Below are positions 1 through 8,571 of a DNA stretch of 50,580 nt, piece by piece (the stretch's first letter is position 1; the number at the start of each line of letters is the position of its first letter). This DNA is from JBDREF01 sp043820045 (GTDB taxonomy: Bacteria > Planctomycetota > Phycisphaerae > Sedimentisphaerales > Anaerobacaceae). The notes beneath the pieces are model-generated. The model was not told the DNA's origin. It saw only the letters and a program-made list of their open reading frames with translations, and did not search any database. The stretch lies in the NCBI GenBank assembly GCA_043820045.1, contig JBDREF010000109.1, positions 1-50,580 of the forward strand, in the 5' to 3' direction. A program made the position numbers and the translations under genes.

Positions 1-2
1 TG

Positions 3-2699
3 GGTATTGAGATTACTTTGGGCAGTGGCCCTGGTTGGTCTGGCAGTGGCGGCCCCTGGGTCAGGCCCGAACAATCAATGCAGCACTTGGTGGCCGGTTC
101 CACAGAAGTTAAAGGACCTGTCCACTTCGATGCGAAACTGCCTGTTCCCGAGCCTCGCAGCCCTTACTTTCCAACCGTCACGAAAGAGTTGCAGGATAAA
201 AGACAAGCGTACTTCGAGGACGTTGCAGTCCTGGCATATCCGACGCCTAATGCGGGCGCAAAGGTGGAGTTCGTTGATGAGAAGGCTTTATATTATCGCG
301 CGCCCTTCTCCTCGGCACGTGGCGTCAAACCTTACTTACCGGCGCCGGCTGAATATCCTTCAACACCGAGGTCGGCGTGCATAGATATTGACAAAGTGAT
401 CGATTTAACTAATCGACTCAAACCGGATGGAATATTGGATTGGGAAGTGCCCGCCGGTGATTGGACGATTATGCGATTTGTCAGTCGCAATAATGGGGCC
501 AATACTCGCCCGGCGCCGCAACCCGGTTACGGATTTGAATGCGATAAATTCTCGAGCCGGGCCTTCGACGAGCATTTCGATAATTACATCGGCAAACTGT
601 TGAAGAAAGTCGGCCTTAGGAAGGCTGGCGTCGGATGGACGATGCTTCATATCGATAGTTGGGAAATGGGAGCGCAAAATTGGACGCAGGATTTCCGCGA
701 GGAGTTTAGCAAGCGCCGCGGCTATGATCCTCAGCCGTTTTATCCGGCTTATACGGGGATTATTGTCGGAAATCTTGAACTAACTGAACGGTTTTTGTGG
801 GACTTGCGCCTGACCGGGCAGGAATTGGTTCTGGAAAACCATGCCCGGCACCTAAAGTCATTCGGCCGTAAGTATGGTTTGGGGTTGTCTATTGAGCCTT
901 ATGATATGAATCCCACTGCGGATCTGGATCTGGGCGCTATCGCTGACGTGCCGATGTGCGAATTCTGGAGTCCCGGCTATTTCAATACCATCTACAGTTG
1001 CATTGAGGGCGCATCCGTAGCACATACAATGGGGCGTCCGGTTTTGGCGGCGGAGGCTTTTACGGCGGGGGCCGAGGAAGCCTGGCAACAGTACCCCGGT
1101 TCGATGAAAAATCAAGGGGACTGGGCATTTTGTATGGGAATCAACCGTTTTGTCTATCATACCTTTGCCCACAAACCGCTCGGGCAGGAACATCGTCCCG
1201 GCATGACTATGGGTCCCTATGGCGTGCACTGGGACAGAGGTCAGACGTGGTGGTCTATGGCTGCGGATTATCATCGTTACATCACTCGTTGTTCTTACAT
1301 GCTCCGACAGGGGGCGGCGGTCGCCGATGTTCTTTATTTGACTCCTGCGGGGGCGCCGCATGTTTTCCAACCTCCACCGAGCGCATTGGACGGCGACGGG
1401 GTCTTAGCTGACAAACGAGGCTATTCTTTTGACGGCTGTTCGCCGAACATCCTCATAGAGCGGGCGCAGGTGCGTGATGGATGTATTTCATTTCCCGGGG
1501 GAACTACTTATCGCCTGCTTGTTCTTTCCGGTTTTGATACCATGCTCCCGGCCGTTCTGCGAAAAATCGAGGAACTCGTGAACGCCGGCGCCACTATAGT
1601 CGGCTCTCCGCCGCTTAAGTCACCCAGTCTTGTGGATTATCCAAGATGTGACCGGCAATTACAGGAAATAGCCATGCGTCTCTGGGGTTCGTTGGACAGG
1701 CCCGCAACGCTCACCGAGCGCAAATACGGCAAGGGCCGGATCTACTGGGGCGGTCCTTTTTCGCAGTTGGAAGACGAGTTGTATCCCGGCTATGAGGCTA
1801 CCGCCGAACTGCTGGCCGGTATGGGTGTGCCGGAGGATTTCGCGGCTACCGGACCGGTCCGCTACACTCACCGCCGCACAGAAGATTGCGATATTTATTT
1901 CGTTGCCAATAAGAGCCCCGATGCGGTCCGAGCGGATTGCACGTTCCGCAGCGGCGGCGGCCGGCCCGAACTGTGGATACCGGTAACGGGTGATGTGTAC
2001 TGCCTGAGGGGGCCAGGCCCTGGCGAAGACGGACGGACCACGATTCCCATGCGTTTTGAGCCTTACGAGAGCTTTTTTGCAGTATTTTCACGCAAGCAGA
2101 CAGAGCCGCCGGGCAACGCCTTGCAGGAAACAAACTTCCCGGAACCAAAGCCAATAGCTGCATTGAACGGGCCATGGGATGTTTCCTTCGATACCAAATG
2201 GGGCGGCCCACAAAACATAGTGTTTGAGGAACTCGTGGACTGGACACAACATAGCGAACGGGGCATTAAGTATTACTCCGGCCTGGCGACCTACCGGAAA
2301 TCCTTTGACCTGCCTGATTTTCAACCCTCAGCCGGCGATCTCTACCTTGACTTGGGCGCTGTTTGTAATCTGGCCAGGATACACCTTAACGGGAAAGACT
2401 TTGGTGTTGCGTGGACTGCACCATGGCGGATTAAAATTACCGATGCCGTACGGGCGAAAGACAATCGCCTGGAGATCGAGGTGGCTAATCTCTGGACCAA
2501 CCGTTTGCTCGGCGATCAGCAGCAGCCAGACGCCAACGTCAGAACCGTGCAGTGGCCTTCCGGATTGCTTGAGGGCCGGCAGTGGCCGGCTGGCCGTTAC
2601 ACCTTTACAACGAAGCGTTTTGGTGACATGAAGCTGCCTCTATTGAAATCCGGTTTGCTCGGCCCCGTTACCATACAGATTGCCGATTTCAAGAGGTGA
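3..2699 (+). CDS. GH106-like (alpha-L-rhamnosidase type) glycoside hydrolase, 5' truncated
   Basis: The reading frame is open at the left edge, so the N terminus (signal peptide and first part) lies outside the window. The first visible residues carry a GPGW...GGPWV motif typical of the N-terminal part of large GH106-like proteins. The central part contains a TIM-barrel-like stretch (LHIDSWEMGAQNW, then LSIEPYDMNP) with acidic residues suited to catalysis. The last ~150 residues look like a GH2-type sugar-binding jelly roll (YRKSFDLPD, LDLGAVCNLARIHLNGKDFG, WTNRLLGDQQ). Known members of the family cleave alpha-L-rhamnose from pectic rhamnogalacturonan or related glycans, usually after export. 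It converges on a PL11-like gene, which fits pectin degradation. Substrate is inferred; family assignment is from motifs only. Confidence 0.8.
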   Translation, partial: GIEITLGSGPGWSGSGGPWVRPEQSMQHLVAGSTEVKGPVHFDAKLPVPEPRSPYFPTVTKELQDKRQAYFEDVAVLAYPTPNAGAKVEFVDEKALYYRAPFSSARGVKPYLPAPAEYPSTPRSACIDIDKVIDLTNRLKPDGILDWEVPAGDWTIMRFVSRNNGANTRPAPQPGYGFECDKFSSRAFDEHFDNYIGKLLKKVGLRKAGVGWTMLHIDSWEMGAQNWTQDFREEFSKRRGYDPQPFYPAYTGIIVGNLELTERFLWDLRLTGQELVLENHARHLKSFGRKYGLGLSIEPYDMNPTADLDLGAIADVPMCEFWSPGYFNTIYSCIEGASVAHTMGRPVLAAEAFTAGAEEAWQQYPGSMKNQGDWAFCMGINRFVYHTFAHKPLGQEHRPGMTMGPYGVHWDRGQTWWSMAADYHRYITRCSYMLRQGAAVADVLYLTPAGAPHVFQPPPSALDGDGVLADKRGYSFDGCSPNILIERAQVRDGCISFPGGTTYRLLVLSGFDTMLPAVLRKIEELVNAGATIVGSPPLKSPSLVDYPRCDRQLQEIAMRLWGSLDRPATLTERKYGKGRIYWGGPFSQLEDELYPGYEATAELLAGMGVPEDFAATGPVRYTHRRTEDCDIYFVANKSPDAVRADCTFRSGGGRPELWIPVTGDVYCLRGPGPGEDGRTTIPMRFEPYESFFAVFSRKQTEPPGNALQETNFPEPKPIAALNGPWDVSFDTKWGGPQNIVFEELVDWTQHSERGIKYYSGLATYRKSFDLPDFQPSAGDLYLDLGAVCNLARIHLNGKDFGVAWTAPWRIKITDAVRAKDNRLEIEVANLWTNRLLGDQQQPDANVRTVQWPSGLLEGRQWPAGRYTFTTKRFGDMKLPLLKSGLLGPVTIQIADFKR

Positions 2700-2713
2700 A
2701 CTACATCAAGATT

Positions 2714-2732
2714 TTTCCGGGGCATTCGGAAA
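2714..2732. terminator. Hairpin between convergent genes
   Basis: TTTCCG and CGGAAA form a perfect 6-bp stem with a 7-nt loop in the 35-bp gap between two convergent genes. No clean T-run follows on either strand, so it is at best a weak or bidirectional terminator. Confidence 0.3.
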
Positions 2733-2734
2733 GT

Positions 2735-5143
2735 TCAGTCGGGTTTGGGCTCTATTAGCGGTCTGTCATATACTGATCTGTACCCTCCGCCCATATTTCG
2801 GCCCAGCCACAGGCGATAGTCCAGGCTCTCGGCAGCCGCAACATATCTGCGGTCTGTTTCATGAGTTGCAGTAACCACGGCGATCGACCTGCTGCCGCCT
2901 TCGCCAGTTACCGACAAGACAAGTTCGTCCCGAAAGTCCCCGTAAAGGTCCGCCACCATAAGGACCTGGCTGCCCTGCGGCAAGTCTGGCTGGTCCGTAT
3001 CAGCCAAGACTATCTCTCTTCCGTTGAAGTTGCCTATCTCTTGATTCCGTCCACCGAGCAACTCGCGTGTTAGGTCCCCGTCCCACTCCACCGGCGTGTA
3101 CCCGTAAGGGAACGGCTCCAATAGAACCCGTCCATCGGCCGCGAAGAGGACCAGATTTTGGTCGCCATGACCTGCCCGATTGGATACACATTCGATGCCG
3201 GCCGACGTCGCCCAGATGTCCGCCGTCCAGCCGGAATGCCCGTGTGTCCATCGCGGATCGTCTTCCCGGTTGACCTTCCAGATTATTTGGCCGGTGTTGG
3301 CGTCAACCATGTACACGCCGGCATGAACGCTGGATTCGACAATGTAGAAAACCTCAAGTCCCGGACGTTCGGGGAGATAGTCGTGTATTGAAACGATGTC
3401 CGGGTGCTGCCTGTAGATAGACCAGCGCAGCGTGCCGTCATGGTTGATACATGTCGTACCGTTGAAAACCTCCTGTTTGCCGTCTCCGTTCACGTCCGCC
3501 ACCTCTATTTTGTGACCGCCGCTTCCACTGGTTTCGGCGAAGCTGTCAAATCGCCATAATTTTTGTAACTGCGAGTCGAACGCCGCGAAGACCTCATTCT
3601 CATAAAGTCCGGTTTGAGTAACCACCGCGGGAGCTTCGCCTTCGAGGTATGCGACCGACATATGGATTCGAGTTGAGGATTTGTAGAAGTCCGAGACCAT
3701 ATCCGGCCACGGGGTTTGGTATTTGACTTCACCCGTCATGCCGTTCAGTATCGCCACGTAAACGGAATCGCCGATTTGCAGGCGAGTGACAACCTCCGCT
3801 TTACCGTCGCCGTCCATGTCCCAGACATTGAATGGTACGTTATTGGCGCTGCCATAGCAGTGATCGTGATAGCAGATGTCCCTGCGCCATAGTGACCGGC
3901 CGTAGGATGTAAACGCTTCAAGCTGAACTGGAATTCCCGGATCCTGCGACATTTCACTGTTGCCGTTGTCCAATCGGATCACACATTCGAGTGTCCCGTC
4001 CCCGTCAAGGTCGCCGAAGATAGGCACGAGGGAGCCCTGCTTAAACAATGGCTTAAACTCGGCGATTATCGGACTGTATCCCTGTGAAGCTGTGAGGCCG
4101 ACCCACTCAGAGCGTTTTGCCTGCCTCCCGGAGGCGTCAACTGGCCTGACATAATACTGGTAACGTTTTCCGGGGCTCAGGCCCGAGTCGACAAACATCG
4201 TCGAGCGAGCCACAGGCTCTTTCGTTACCGGGAACCCGGCGTGATTGCGTGCCTCGGCCCGATAGACGCCGAAGCGAGTTGAAGAGGTGTCCTGCGCCAA
4301 CATGGACCAGCTCAGAAGTGCCTGGCCGTTTCCAAGGGGAACCGCGCACAGGTTTCGGTTTTGTATGGTCCAGTCGCTTCTCTCCGGCTCGCGCACCGGC
4401 CTAAAGCCAAGATCAGGATGTCGGATACCGGCGGAGACTCCGAGCCTGTACCCGCACTTGAGATACTCGGGACCCAGCGACCAGGACCCGCCCATGACAG
4501 CCGATTCGATAAGAAACGGATCTTCGATACGATATTTGAAGCTCGTAGTGGCTGGGTCATGGCAATCCACGGTCATCTGCCACACATTGCCTGCCATTCC
4601 GGAGAGGCCGTATTGATTCCTATGGCCCCAGCGAGCCGGCTTGAGATAATCAGCCCACCTCTCGAAGCTACGATCATGGCCGGCATCGCAGTTGCCCTTG
4701 TTGTCGCGATCATCGTTACCCCACGGATATGTCTGGTTCTTGAGGCCGCCGCGGGCTGCATACTCAAACTCTACTGATGTAGGCAGACGGCAGATACGTC
4801 CTTCCTTCCGGCTGAGCCAAAACAGGTAGGCCTTGACGTCGCTGCGATTCACGAAGATGACCGGAAAGTCGCTCTTGCCAGCGGGAATTCTGCCATCGAC
4901 CCAATGCAATGGGGCCCGGTGGCCGGTCTCCTTGACAAAAACCTCATACTCGGCATTTGTCGCCGGATGATCCAGTATCTCGAAATCTTCTATGTTCACG
5001 GCATTGCCGGTTTGTCTTGCTCCCCTACCCGGGTTGAACTCACCTCCTTTGATCAGGACGAATGCGTTTAGATGTGAGTCAGCCAGGCAGACATGAGCCC
5101 ACAGCACTATTGAAAGTGCAGACAAATTTATGAAATTCTTCAT
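2735..5143 (-). CDS. Secreted fusion: FGE/SUMF1-like domain + FnIII-like linker + rhamnogalacturonan lyase (PL11)-like propeller
   Basis: I start at ATG 5143, preceded by AAAGGGG-type ribosome binding sequence, giving about 802 aa with a signal peptide (MKNFINLSALSIVLWAHVCLA). Residues ~27-265 match the formylglycine-generating-enzyme/sulfatase-modifying fold: LIKGGEF, the RLPTSVEFEYAARGG and YPWGN motifs, AGNVWQ, GGSW and LGFRPV near its end. Residues ~285-355 resemble a fibronectin type III linker (YRAEARN...SPGKRYQYYVRPVD). The rest holds DxDGDG repeats (FGDLDGDG, VWDMDGDGKAEVV, VADVNGDGKQEVF) as in calcium-binding PL11 rhamnogalacturonan lyase propellers. By simple alignment the two catalytic cysteines of true FGE are not in place, so the first domain is probably structural or binding. 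The lyase part would cut rhamnogalacturonan I outside the cytoplasm; activity is inferred. Confidence 0.78.
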   Translation of the reverse strand: MKNFINLSALSIVLWAHVCLADSHLNAFVLIKGGEFNPGRGARQTGNAVNIEDFEILDHPATNAEYEVFVKETGHRAPLHWVDGRIPAGKSDFPVIFVNRSDVKAYLFWLSRKEGRICRLPTSVEFEYAARGGLKNQTYPWGNDDRDNKGNCDAGHDRSFERWADYLKPARWGHRNQYGLSGMAGNVWQMTVDCHDPATTSFKYRIEDPFLIESAVMGGSWSLGPEYLKCGYRLGVSAGIRHPDLGFRPVREPERSDWTIQNRNLCAVPLGNGQALLSWSMLAQDTSSTRFGVYRAEARNHAGFPVTKEPVARSTMFVDSGLSPGKRYQYYVRPVDASGRQAKRSEWVGLTASQGYSPIIAEFKPLFKQGSLVPIFGDLDGDGTLECVIRLDNGNSEMSQDPGIPVQLEAFTSYGRSLWRRDICYHDHCYGSANNVPFNVWDMDGDGKAEVVTRLQIGDSVYVAILNGMTGEVKYQTPWPDMVSDFYKSSTRIHMSVAYLEGEAPAVVTQTGLYENEVFAAFDSQLQKLWRFDSFAETSGSGGHKIEVADVNGDGKQEVFNGTTCINHDGTLRWSIYRQHPDIVSIHDYLPERPGLEVFYIVESSVHAGVYMVDANTGQIIWKVNREDDPRWTHGHSGWTADIWATSAGIECVSNRAGHGDQNLVLFAADGRVLLEPFPYGYTPVEWDGDLTRELLGGRNQEIGNFNGREIVLADTDQPDLPQGSQVLMVADLYGDFRDELVLSVTGEGGSRSIAVVTATHETDRRYVAAAESLDYRLWLGRNMGGGYRSVYDRPLIEPKPD

Positions 5144-5598
5144 ATCGCTTTCCCCTTTCAGACAACCTACCACTTAACTCGGCCAGGTTTGCGACATCAG
5201 TTGCGGCACAGAACCGCCATCCGGTCAGCCAAAATTACATTATTTGCTTGCAGAAAGCAACGCTGTTGCAGTTTATGGCATCTGCATCTACTCAGTACCG
5301 GATCCCGACCTGAAACGGCGCAGCGCAAAGGCTTACGGTGAACGGACCGACGAACAGGGCCGGTTCGCCGGGACAGCGGATTTGCTCGATTGGCCATTTG
5401 CCGTGAGCTTTAGGAGCAGGATTGAAGTTTCGCCGCCCGTCAGACCACCAGGCATGGCAGTTGAGATTCACAAACGTCGGAGTTGAGTGAAAGCGGTAGG
5501 AGTTTTCACCACAAAGAAGTGCCGATTCATTCGCGGAATAGAAACCTCAGGAAGAATCGACGAAAAAATGGTCCGCTTGGGCTGCGTTCCAAGGCGCC
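5144..5598. other. Intergenic stretch without a recognised gene
   Basis: About 450 bp between the divergent PL11-like gene and the ATPase promoter. Open frames of 60-86 codons occur but none has a good ribosome binding site or a recognisable product. I see no RNA gene or repeat here. Confidence 0.5.
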
Positions 5599-5614
5599 AC
5601 AGGCGGCGGCCTGT
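5599..5614. terminator. GC-rich hairpin upstream of the ATPase promoter
   Basis: ACAGGC-GGCG-GCCTGT forms a perfect 6-bp stem with a tetraloop just before the -35 box of the ATPase promoter. It could insulate the operon, but there is no T-run. Confidence 0.25.
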
Positions 5615-5619
5615 AGTCT

Positions 5620-5648
5620 TTGACCTTACTTGTAGTAGTATTTACTAT
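5620..5648 (+). promoter_or_regulatory. Sigma70-type promoter of the A/V-type ATPase operon
   Basis: TTGACC (5620-5625) and TACTAT (5643-5648) are separated by exactly 17 bp. Transcription would start near 5655, giving an untranslated leader of about 245 nt before the first ATPase gene. Confidence 0.55.
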
Positions 5649-5718
5649 TATCACAAAATCAGCTTTTACCCGATTTTGCCCGGCGCGGCTATCGTTTACT
5701 CTTGGTTTAGGCAAGGGG

Positions 5719-5835
5719 GGCGACATAGTTCGCCAACCACAGAGTAATGTGGGATGTGCCGCTCCGGCAGGCCCTGTAGTGGGCTTTCCTATGAAAGGTT
5801 GCGCCGCCGTCTGCCTACCTTATGACAAGGTGGGC
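5719..5835 (+). promoter_or_regulatory. Hairpin-rich leader RNA of the ATPase operon
   Basis: Six short stems follow one another: GGCGA/TCGCC (5719-5734), CCACA/TGTGG (5737-5752), GCCG/CGGC (5758-5768), AGGCCC/GGGCTT (5769-5786), CTTTC/GAAAG (5784-5797) and a 9-bp stem GCCTACCTT/AAGGTGGGC with one wobble (5813-5835). The fourth and fifth share bases and cannot form together, as expected of a switching leader. A 21-codon frame (ATG 5791, TAA 5854-5856) overlaps the last stems but lacks a ribosome binding site. I do not recognise a known riboswitch class. Confidence 0.4.
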
Positions 5836-5900
5836 GATTGCGTCACACCCTCGTAACAGTGGTTCCGGAAGAAAGCGGCCGGGCAGAAAGGGAAAGATGA

Positions 5901-6263
5901 GTGGCGGCAAGTAAGAGGAAAGACACACAAGACGAACGTCAGGCCTCACTCATTCCGGTCATAGAGAAGGAGGAGCAACAACTCAGGACGGAATTGGAAC
6001 AGATTCGGCGCGAGGCGGAAAATCAGATCCGTCAAGCCGAGAAGCGGGCGGAACAGCACATCCAGGAAAGCCGGCTGAGCGTCTCGGAACTCGTGGAACA
6101 GAGACGAAAGGAAGGGCTCGCAGATCTGCAGGAGCGGGCGGAACAGCTCAGCCGGTCTTCGGAAAAACGCAGCGCGCATTTGCAGAGGCAGGTAAAGAGA
6201 AATATGGCCCGGGCCGTTCAGAGAGTAGTCGACGCAGTGACAGCCGTGGGGGATGAAACGTGA
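5901..6263 (+). CDS. A/V-type ATPase peripheral-stalk subunit G/H-like protein
   Basis: A 120-residue, strongly charged protein that is nearly all predicted helix: heptad-like runs of Glu, Arg and Gln from about residue 20 to 100 (EKEEQQLRTELEQIRREAE), the pattern of the stalk subunit called G or H. It would pair with subunit E to hold the catalytic head still against the membrane sector. Start is GTG 5901, preceded by AAAGGGAAAG. It is the first gene of the operon, as this subunit often is, and overlaps the next gene by 4 bp (GTGA). Sequence conservation in this subunit is low, so the call rests on composition and position. Confidence 0.75.
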   Translation: MAASKRKDTQDERQASLIPVIEKEEQQLRTELEQIRREAENQIRQAEKRAEQHIQESRLSVSELVEQRRKEGLADLQERAEQLSRSSEKRSAHLQRQVKRNMARAVQRVVDAVTAVGDET

Positions 6264-8221
6264 TAGAGGCTATGAGTTTCGTCGAAATCGTCGGACCCAA
6301 AAAGTTCTTCGATTCCGTCCTCGATACGTTGCAGCAGATGGGGGTGATGCACATCGAAGAGATTCCTATTGCCGGTGAGAGCAAGACGGTGTTTCTTCGC
6401 AAGATACACCTTTCTGAAGAACAGGCAAGGCAGAGTCAGACATACGAAGAACTGGCTAAGCTGCTATCCGAAGACGGTATTGCCCATATCCCGAAGCCGC
6501 TTGTTTCGCGTCTGAGAAACTCCAAAGAATTCGCTTCGCAGTACCAACCGTGGACTAAGAGTGAAGATGTAGAAGTGGTGACAACAGCCAGAAAAGTGCA
6601 CGCTCAGGTTCGGTCCTTTATGAGGCGCCGAAGGAACCTCGACGATGACGTCAGGGTTCTGGCCGTATACGAGGAACTTGCCGAGGCGCTGACTCCGTTG
6701 GTCGAAAGCAGTGAATTGCCCAAGGACTACGAACTCGTCGGCGTGATCTTCGAGCGAAAAAACCTCAGCGAGAGAACATTGCTGAAAGAACATATTCATA
6801 AGCTCACCTCCGGCCAGTGTCGGTTTCTCCATACCCAGCTCAAAGGCGGTCGAGTTGCAGCCCTCGTCGGTTTCAGTAAACAACATGCCAGAGAAGTGCG
6901 ACAGTTTATTGCCGAAGCGGGGGTCAGCGAAATACACGGTCCGCGGCAACTCAGGGACAAGCCGTTCGAAGAAGCACTTATAACCGTTCAGAAGGATCTG
7001 TCCAAACTCAGAGGCGAGCAGCGGAAGCTTTCAGGCCAAATGCAGGATTTTTTCGCCACGAAGGCTTCGCTTCTATTGGCGCTGAAGGCCGTTTGCGATG
7101 ATAGACTCAGCAGACTGAATGCCATCTCCAACTTTGCGCAGACGGACTATGCATTCATAATGCAGGGCTGGGTTCCAACCGCACGTCTCGAAGTCCTTTC
7201 GACCCAGATCCGGTCAATATCTCAGTCTCCCATAGTCGTTCACCAGCTTCATTCACGTGAAACAGTCAATACTCCGCCGGTTCGCCTCTCAAACGCCGGT
7301 CCCGTGCGGCCATTCGAACAATTGCTTGCTCTGCTTCCGCTTCCGCGTTATGGAACCATTGATCCTACATCTTATGTTGCAGCGTTCTTCCCTCCCATGT
7401 TCGGACTGATGCTCGCAGATATCGGTTATGGATTGATTCTCGCCGCCGGGGCAATCTTCCTGCGATTTCGACGACGCTCCGGCAATATAGCTCGTGCCAT
7501 CGGTACAGTTATGGCATGGTGCGCATTCTACACGATCATTTTCGGCTTTGTATTTGGCGAGCTGTTCGGAACCTTCGGCCATTTCTTGGGGCTGCGGCCC
7601 ATCTGGAGGGAACGGCTTGCCTTGGAGGGCCCTGATAAGAAAGGTGCACTGCTGGGCTATCTTGTGCTGGCGGTGGCGGTAGGGATTGCACATACCTTGT
7701 GCGGCCTCGTGCTCGGCATATTCAACGCGCGCAGAACGGGTGAAAAGGGAAAGGCTATAGAATGTTTGGCGCGAATAATGGGGCTCATCGGCCTTTTCTT
7801 CATTGTTGCAAGGCTTGCGAGCCTGCTGCCTCCTGCTTTTTCCACGGTCGGAATCGGTGCACTTCTTGCTTTCTTCGTTCTGATGGTGGTCTCCATGATC
7901 AACCACCCCATGCACGGCATGATTCTGCCTCTGGAGTTGTTGAGCACGGTGGGGAATGTTCTCTCGTACGCACGAATAATGGCGATAGGAATGGCTTCTG
8001 CCGTTCTTGCCATGCTGGCCAATCGATTCGGCGGGGCCATTGGAAACGTTGTTTTAGCGGCTCTCGTCGTCATACTCTTTCATGCGTTGAATTTGGTGTT
8101 GGGAATTGTCGATCCGACCATACAGGGACTGCGTTTGCATTATGTTGAATTCTTTTCAAAGTTCTATTCCGCGGGTGGAAGAGTCTACTCGCCATTCAGG
8201 ACGAAAGGAGATACGTTATGA
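6260..8221 (+). CDS. ntpI: A/V-type ATP synthase subunit I (membrane stator, subunit a homologue)
   Basis: A 653-aa protein with a long cytoplasmic N-terminal half (residues ~1-350, coiled segments, start MSFVEIVGPKKFFDSVLDTLQ typical of the family) and a C-terminal half with about seven or eight membrane segments. FPPMFGLMLADIGYG, FGFVFGELFGTFGH and the segment LELLSTVGNVLSYARIMAIG are characteristic of subunit I; the Arg in SYARIMA lies where the ion-path arginine is found. It forms the static half-channel facing the K ring. GTG 6260 overlaps the previous stop by 4 bp; ATG 6272, with AGAGG before it, is an equally good start. Confidence 0.93.
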   Translation: MIEAMSFVEIVGPKKFFDSVLDTLQQMGVMHIEEIPIAGESKTVFLRKIHLSEEQARQSQTYEELAKLLSEDGIAHIPKPLVSRLRNSKEFASQYQPWTKSEDVEVVTTARKVHAQVRSFMRRRRNLDDDVRVLAVYEELAEALTPLVESSELPKDYELVGVIFERKNLSERTLLKEHIHKLTSGQCRFLHTQLKGGRVAALVGFSKQHAREVRQFIAEAGVSEIHGPRQLRDKPFEEALITVQKDLSKLRGEQRKLSGQMQDFFATKASLLLALKAVCDDRLSRLNAISNFAQTDYAFIMQGWVPTARLEVLSTQIRSISQSPIVVHQLHSRETVNTPPVRLSNAGPVRPFEQLLALLPLPRYGTIDPTSYVAAFFPPMFGLMLADIGYGLILAAGAIFLRFRRRSGNIARAIGTVMAWCAFYTIIFGFVFGELFGTFGHFLGLRPIWRERLALEGPDKKGALLGYLVLAVAVGIAHTLCGLVLGIFNARRTGEKGKAIECLARIMGLIGLFFIVARLASLLPPAFSTVGIGALLAFFVLMVVSMINHPMHGMILPLELLSTVGNVLSYARIMAIGMASAVLAMLANRFGGAIGNVVLAALVVILFHALNLVLGIVDPTIQGLRLHYVEFFSKFYSAGGRVYSPFRTKGDTL

Positions 8222-8553
8222 AATATGTCAAACAGGCAAGAGTGATAGCAGTGATTTGCGTGGCACTTCTATGCTCAACTTATTGCCAGGCCGCCGAGCA
8301 CCAGTCGGCCGTCCAAACAACAGAGGGTGTGAAAAGTGACTTGGCCCTGGGATTAACAGCCGTTGCGGCGGCCATGGCAGTTGGGCTTTGTGCTCTGGCC
8401 ACGGCGATAGCCCAAAGTCGAATCGGGGCCGCCGGCTGTGGAACGCTGGCAGAGAAGCCGGAACTGTCCGGCACTGTTATTCTCCTGGTGGCCATACCGG
8501 AAACAATGGTCATTCTGGGGTTTGTCGTTGCGGTCGTCCTGCTCTTCACATAG
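8218..8553 (+). CDS. ntpK: A/V-type ATP synthase subunit K (rotor proteolipid)
   Basis: A 111-aa proteolipid with one helical hairpin: membrane segments at about 42-65 and 85-110, and the ion-binding Glu95 in AIPETMVILGF. A preceding hydrophobic segment ending in CQA (residues ~1-25) looks like a cleavable signal peptide, seen in some bacterial rotor proteolipids. Gln66 in the first helix and Glu95-Thr96 in the second resemble the residue set of sodium-binding c subunits, but proton use cannot be excluded. The ring turns against subunit I during ATP synthesis or hydrolysis. ATG overlaps the previous stop (ATGA). Confidence 0.9.
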   Translation: MKYVKQARVIAVICVALLCSTYCQAAEHQSAVQTTEGVKSDLALGLTAVAAAMAVGLCALATAIAQSRIGAAGCGTLAEKPELSGTVILLVAIPETMVILGFVVAVVLLFT

Positions 8554-8571
8554 GACAGGAGTAAAGCAAAG

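Noticed and set aside
2735..5143. Reading the FGE-like domain as the activator of the sulfatase at the right end
   Set aside because: It is exported, fused to a lyase-like propeller and lacks the catalytic cysteines at their expected places.
5487..5856. Plus-strand frames of 78-86 codons in the ATPase leader
   Set aside because: They span the promoter and the hairpins, have no good ribosome binding site and no recognisable product.
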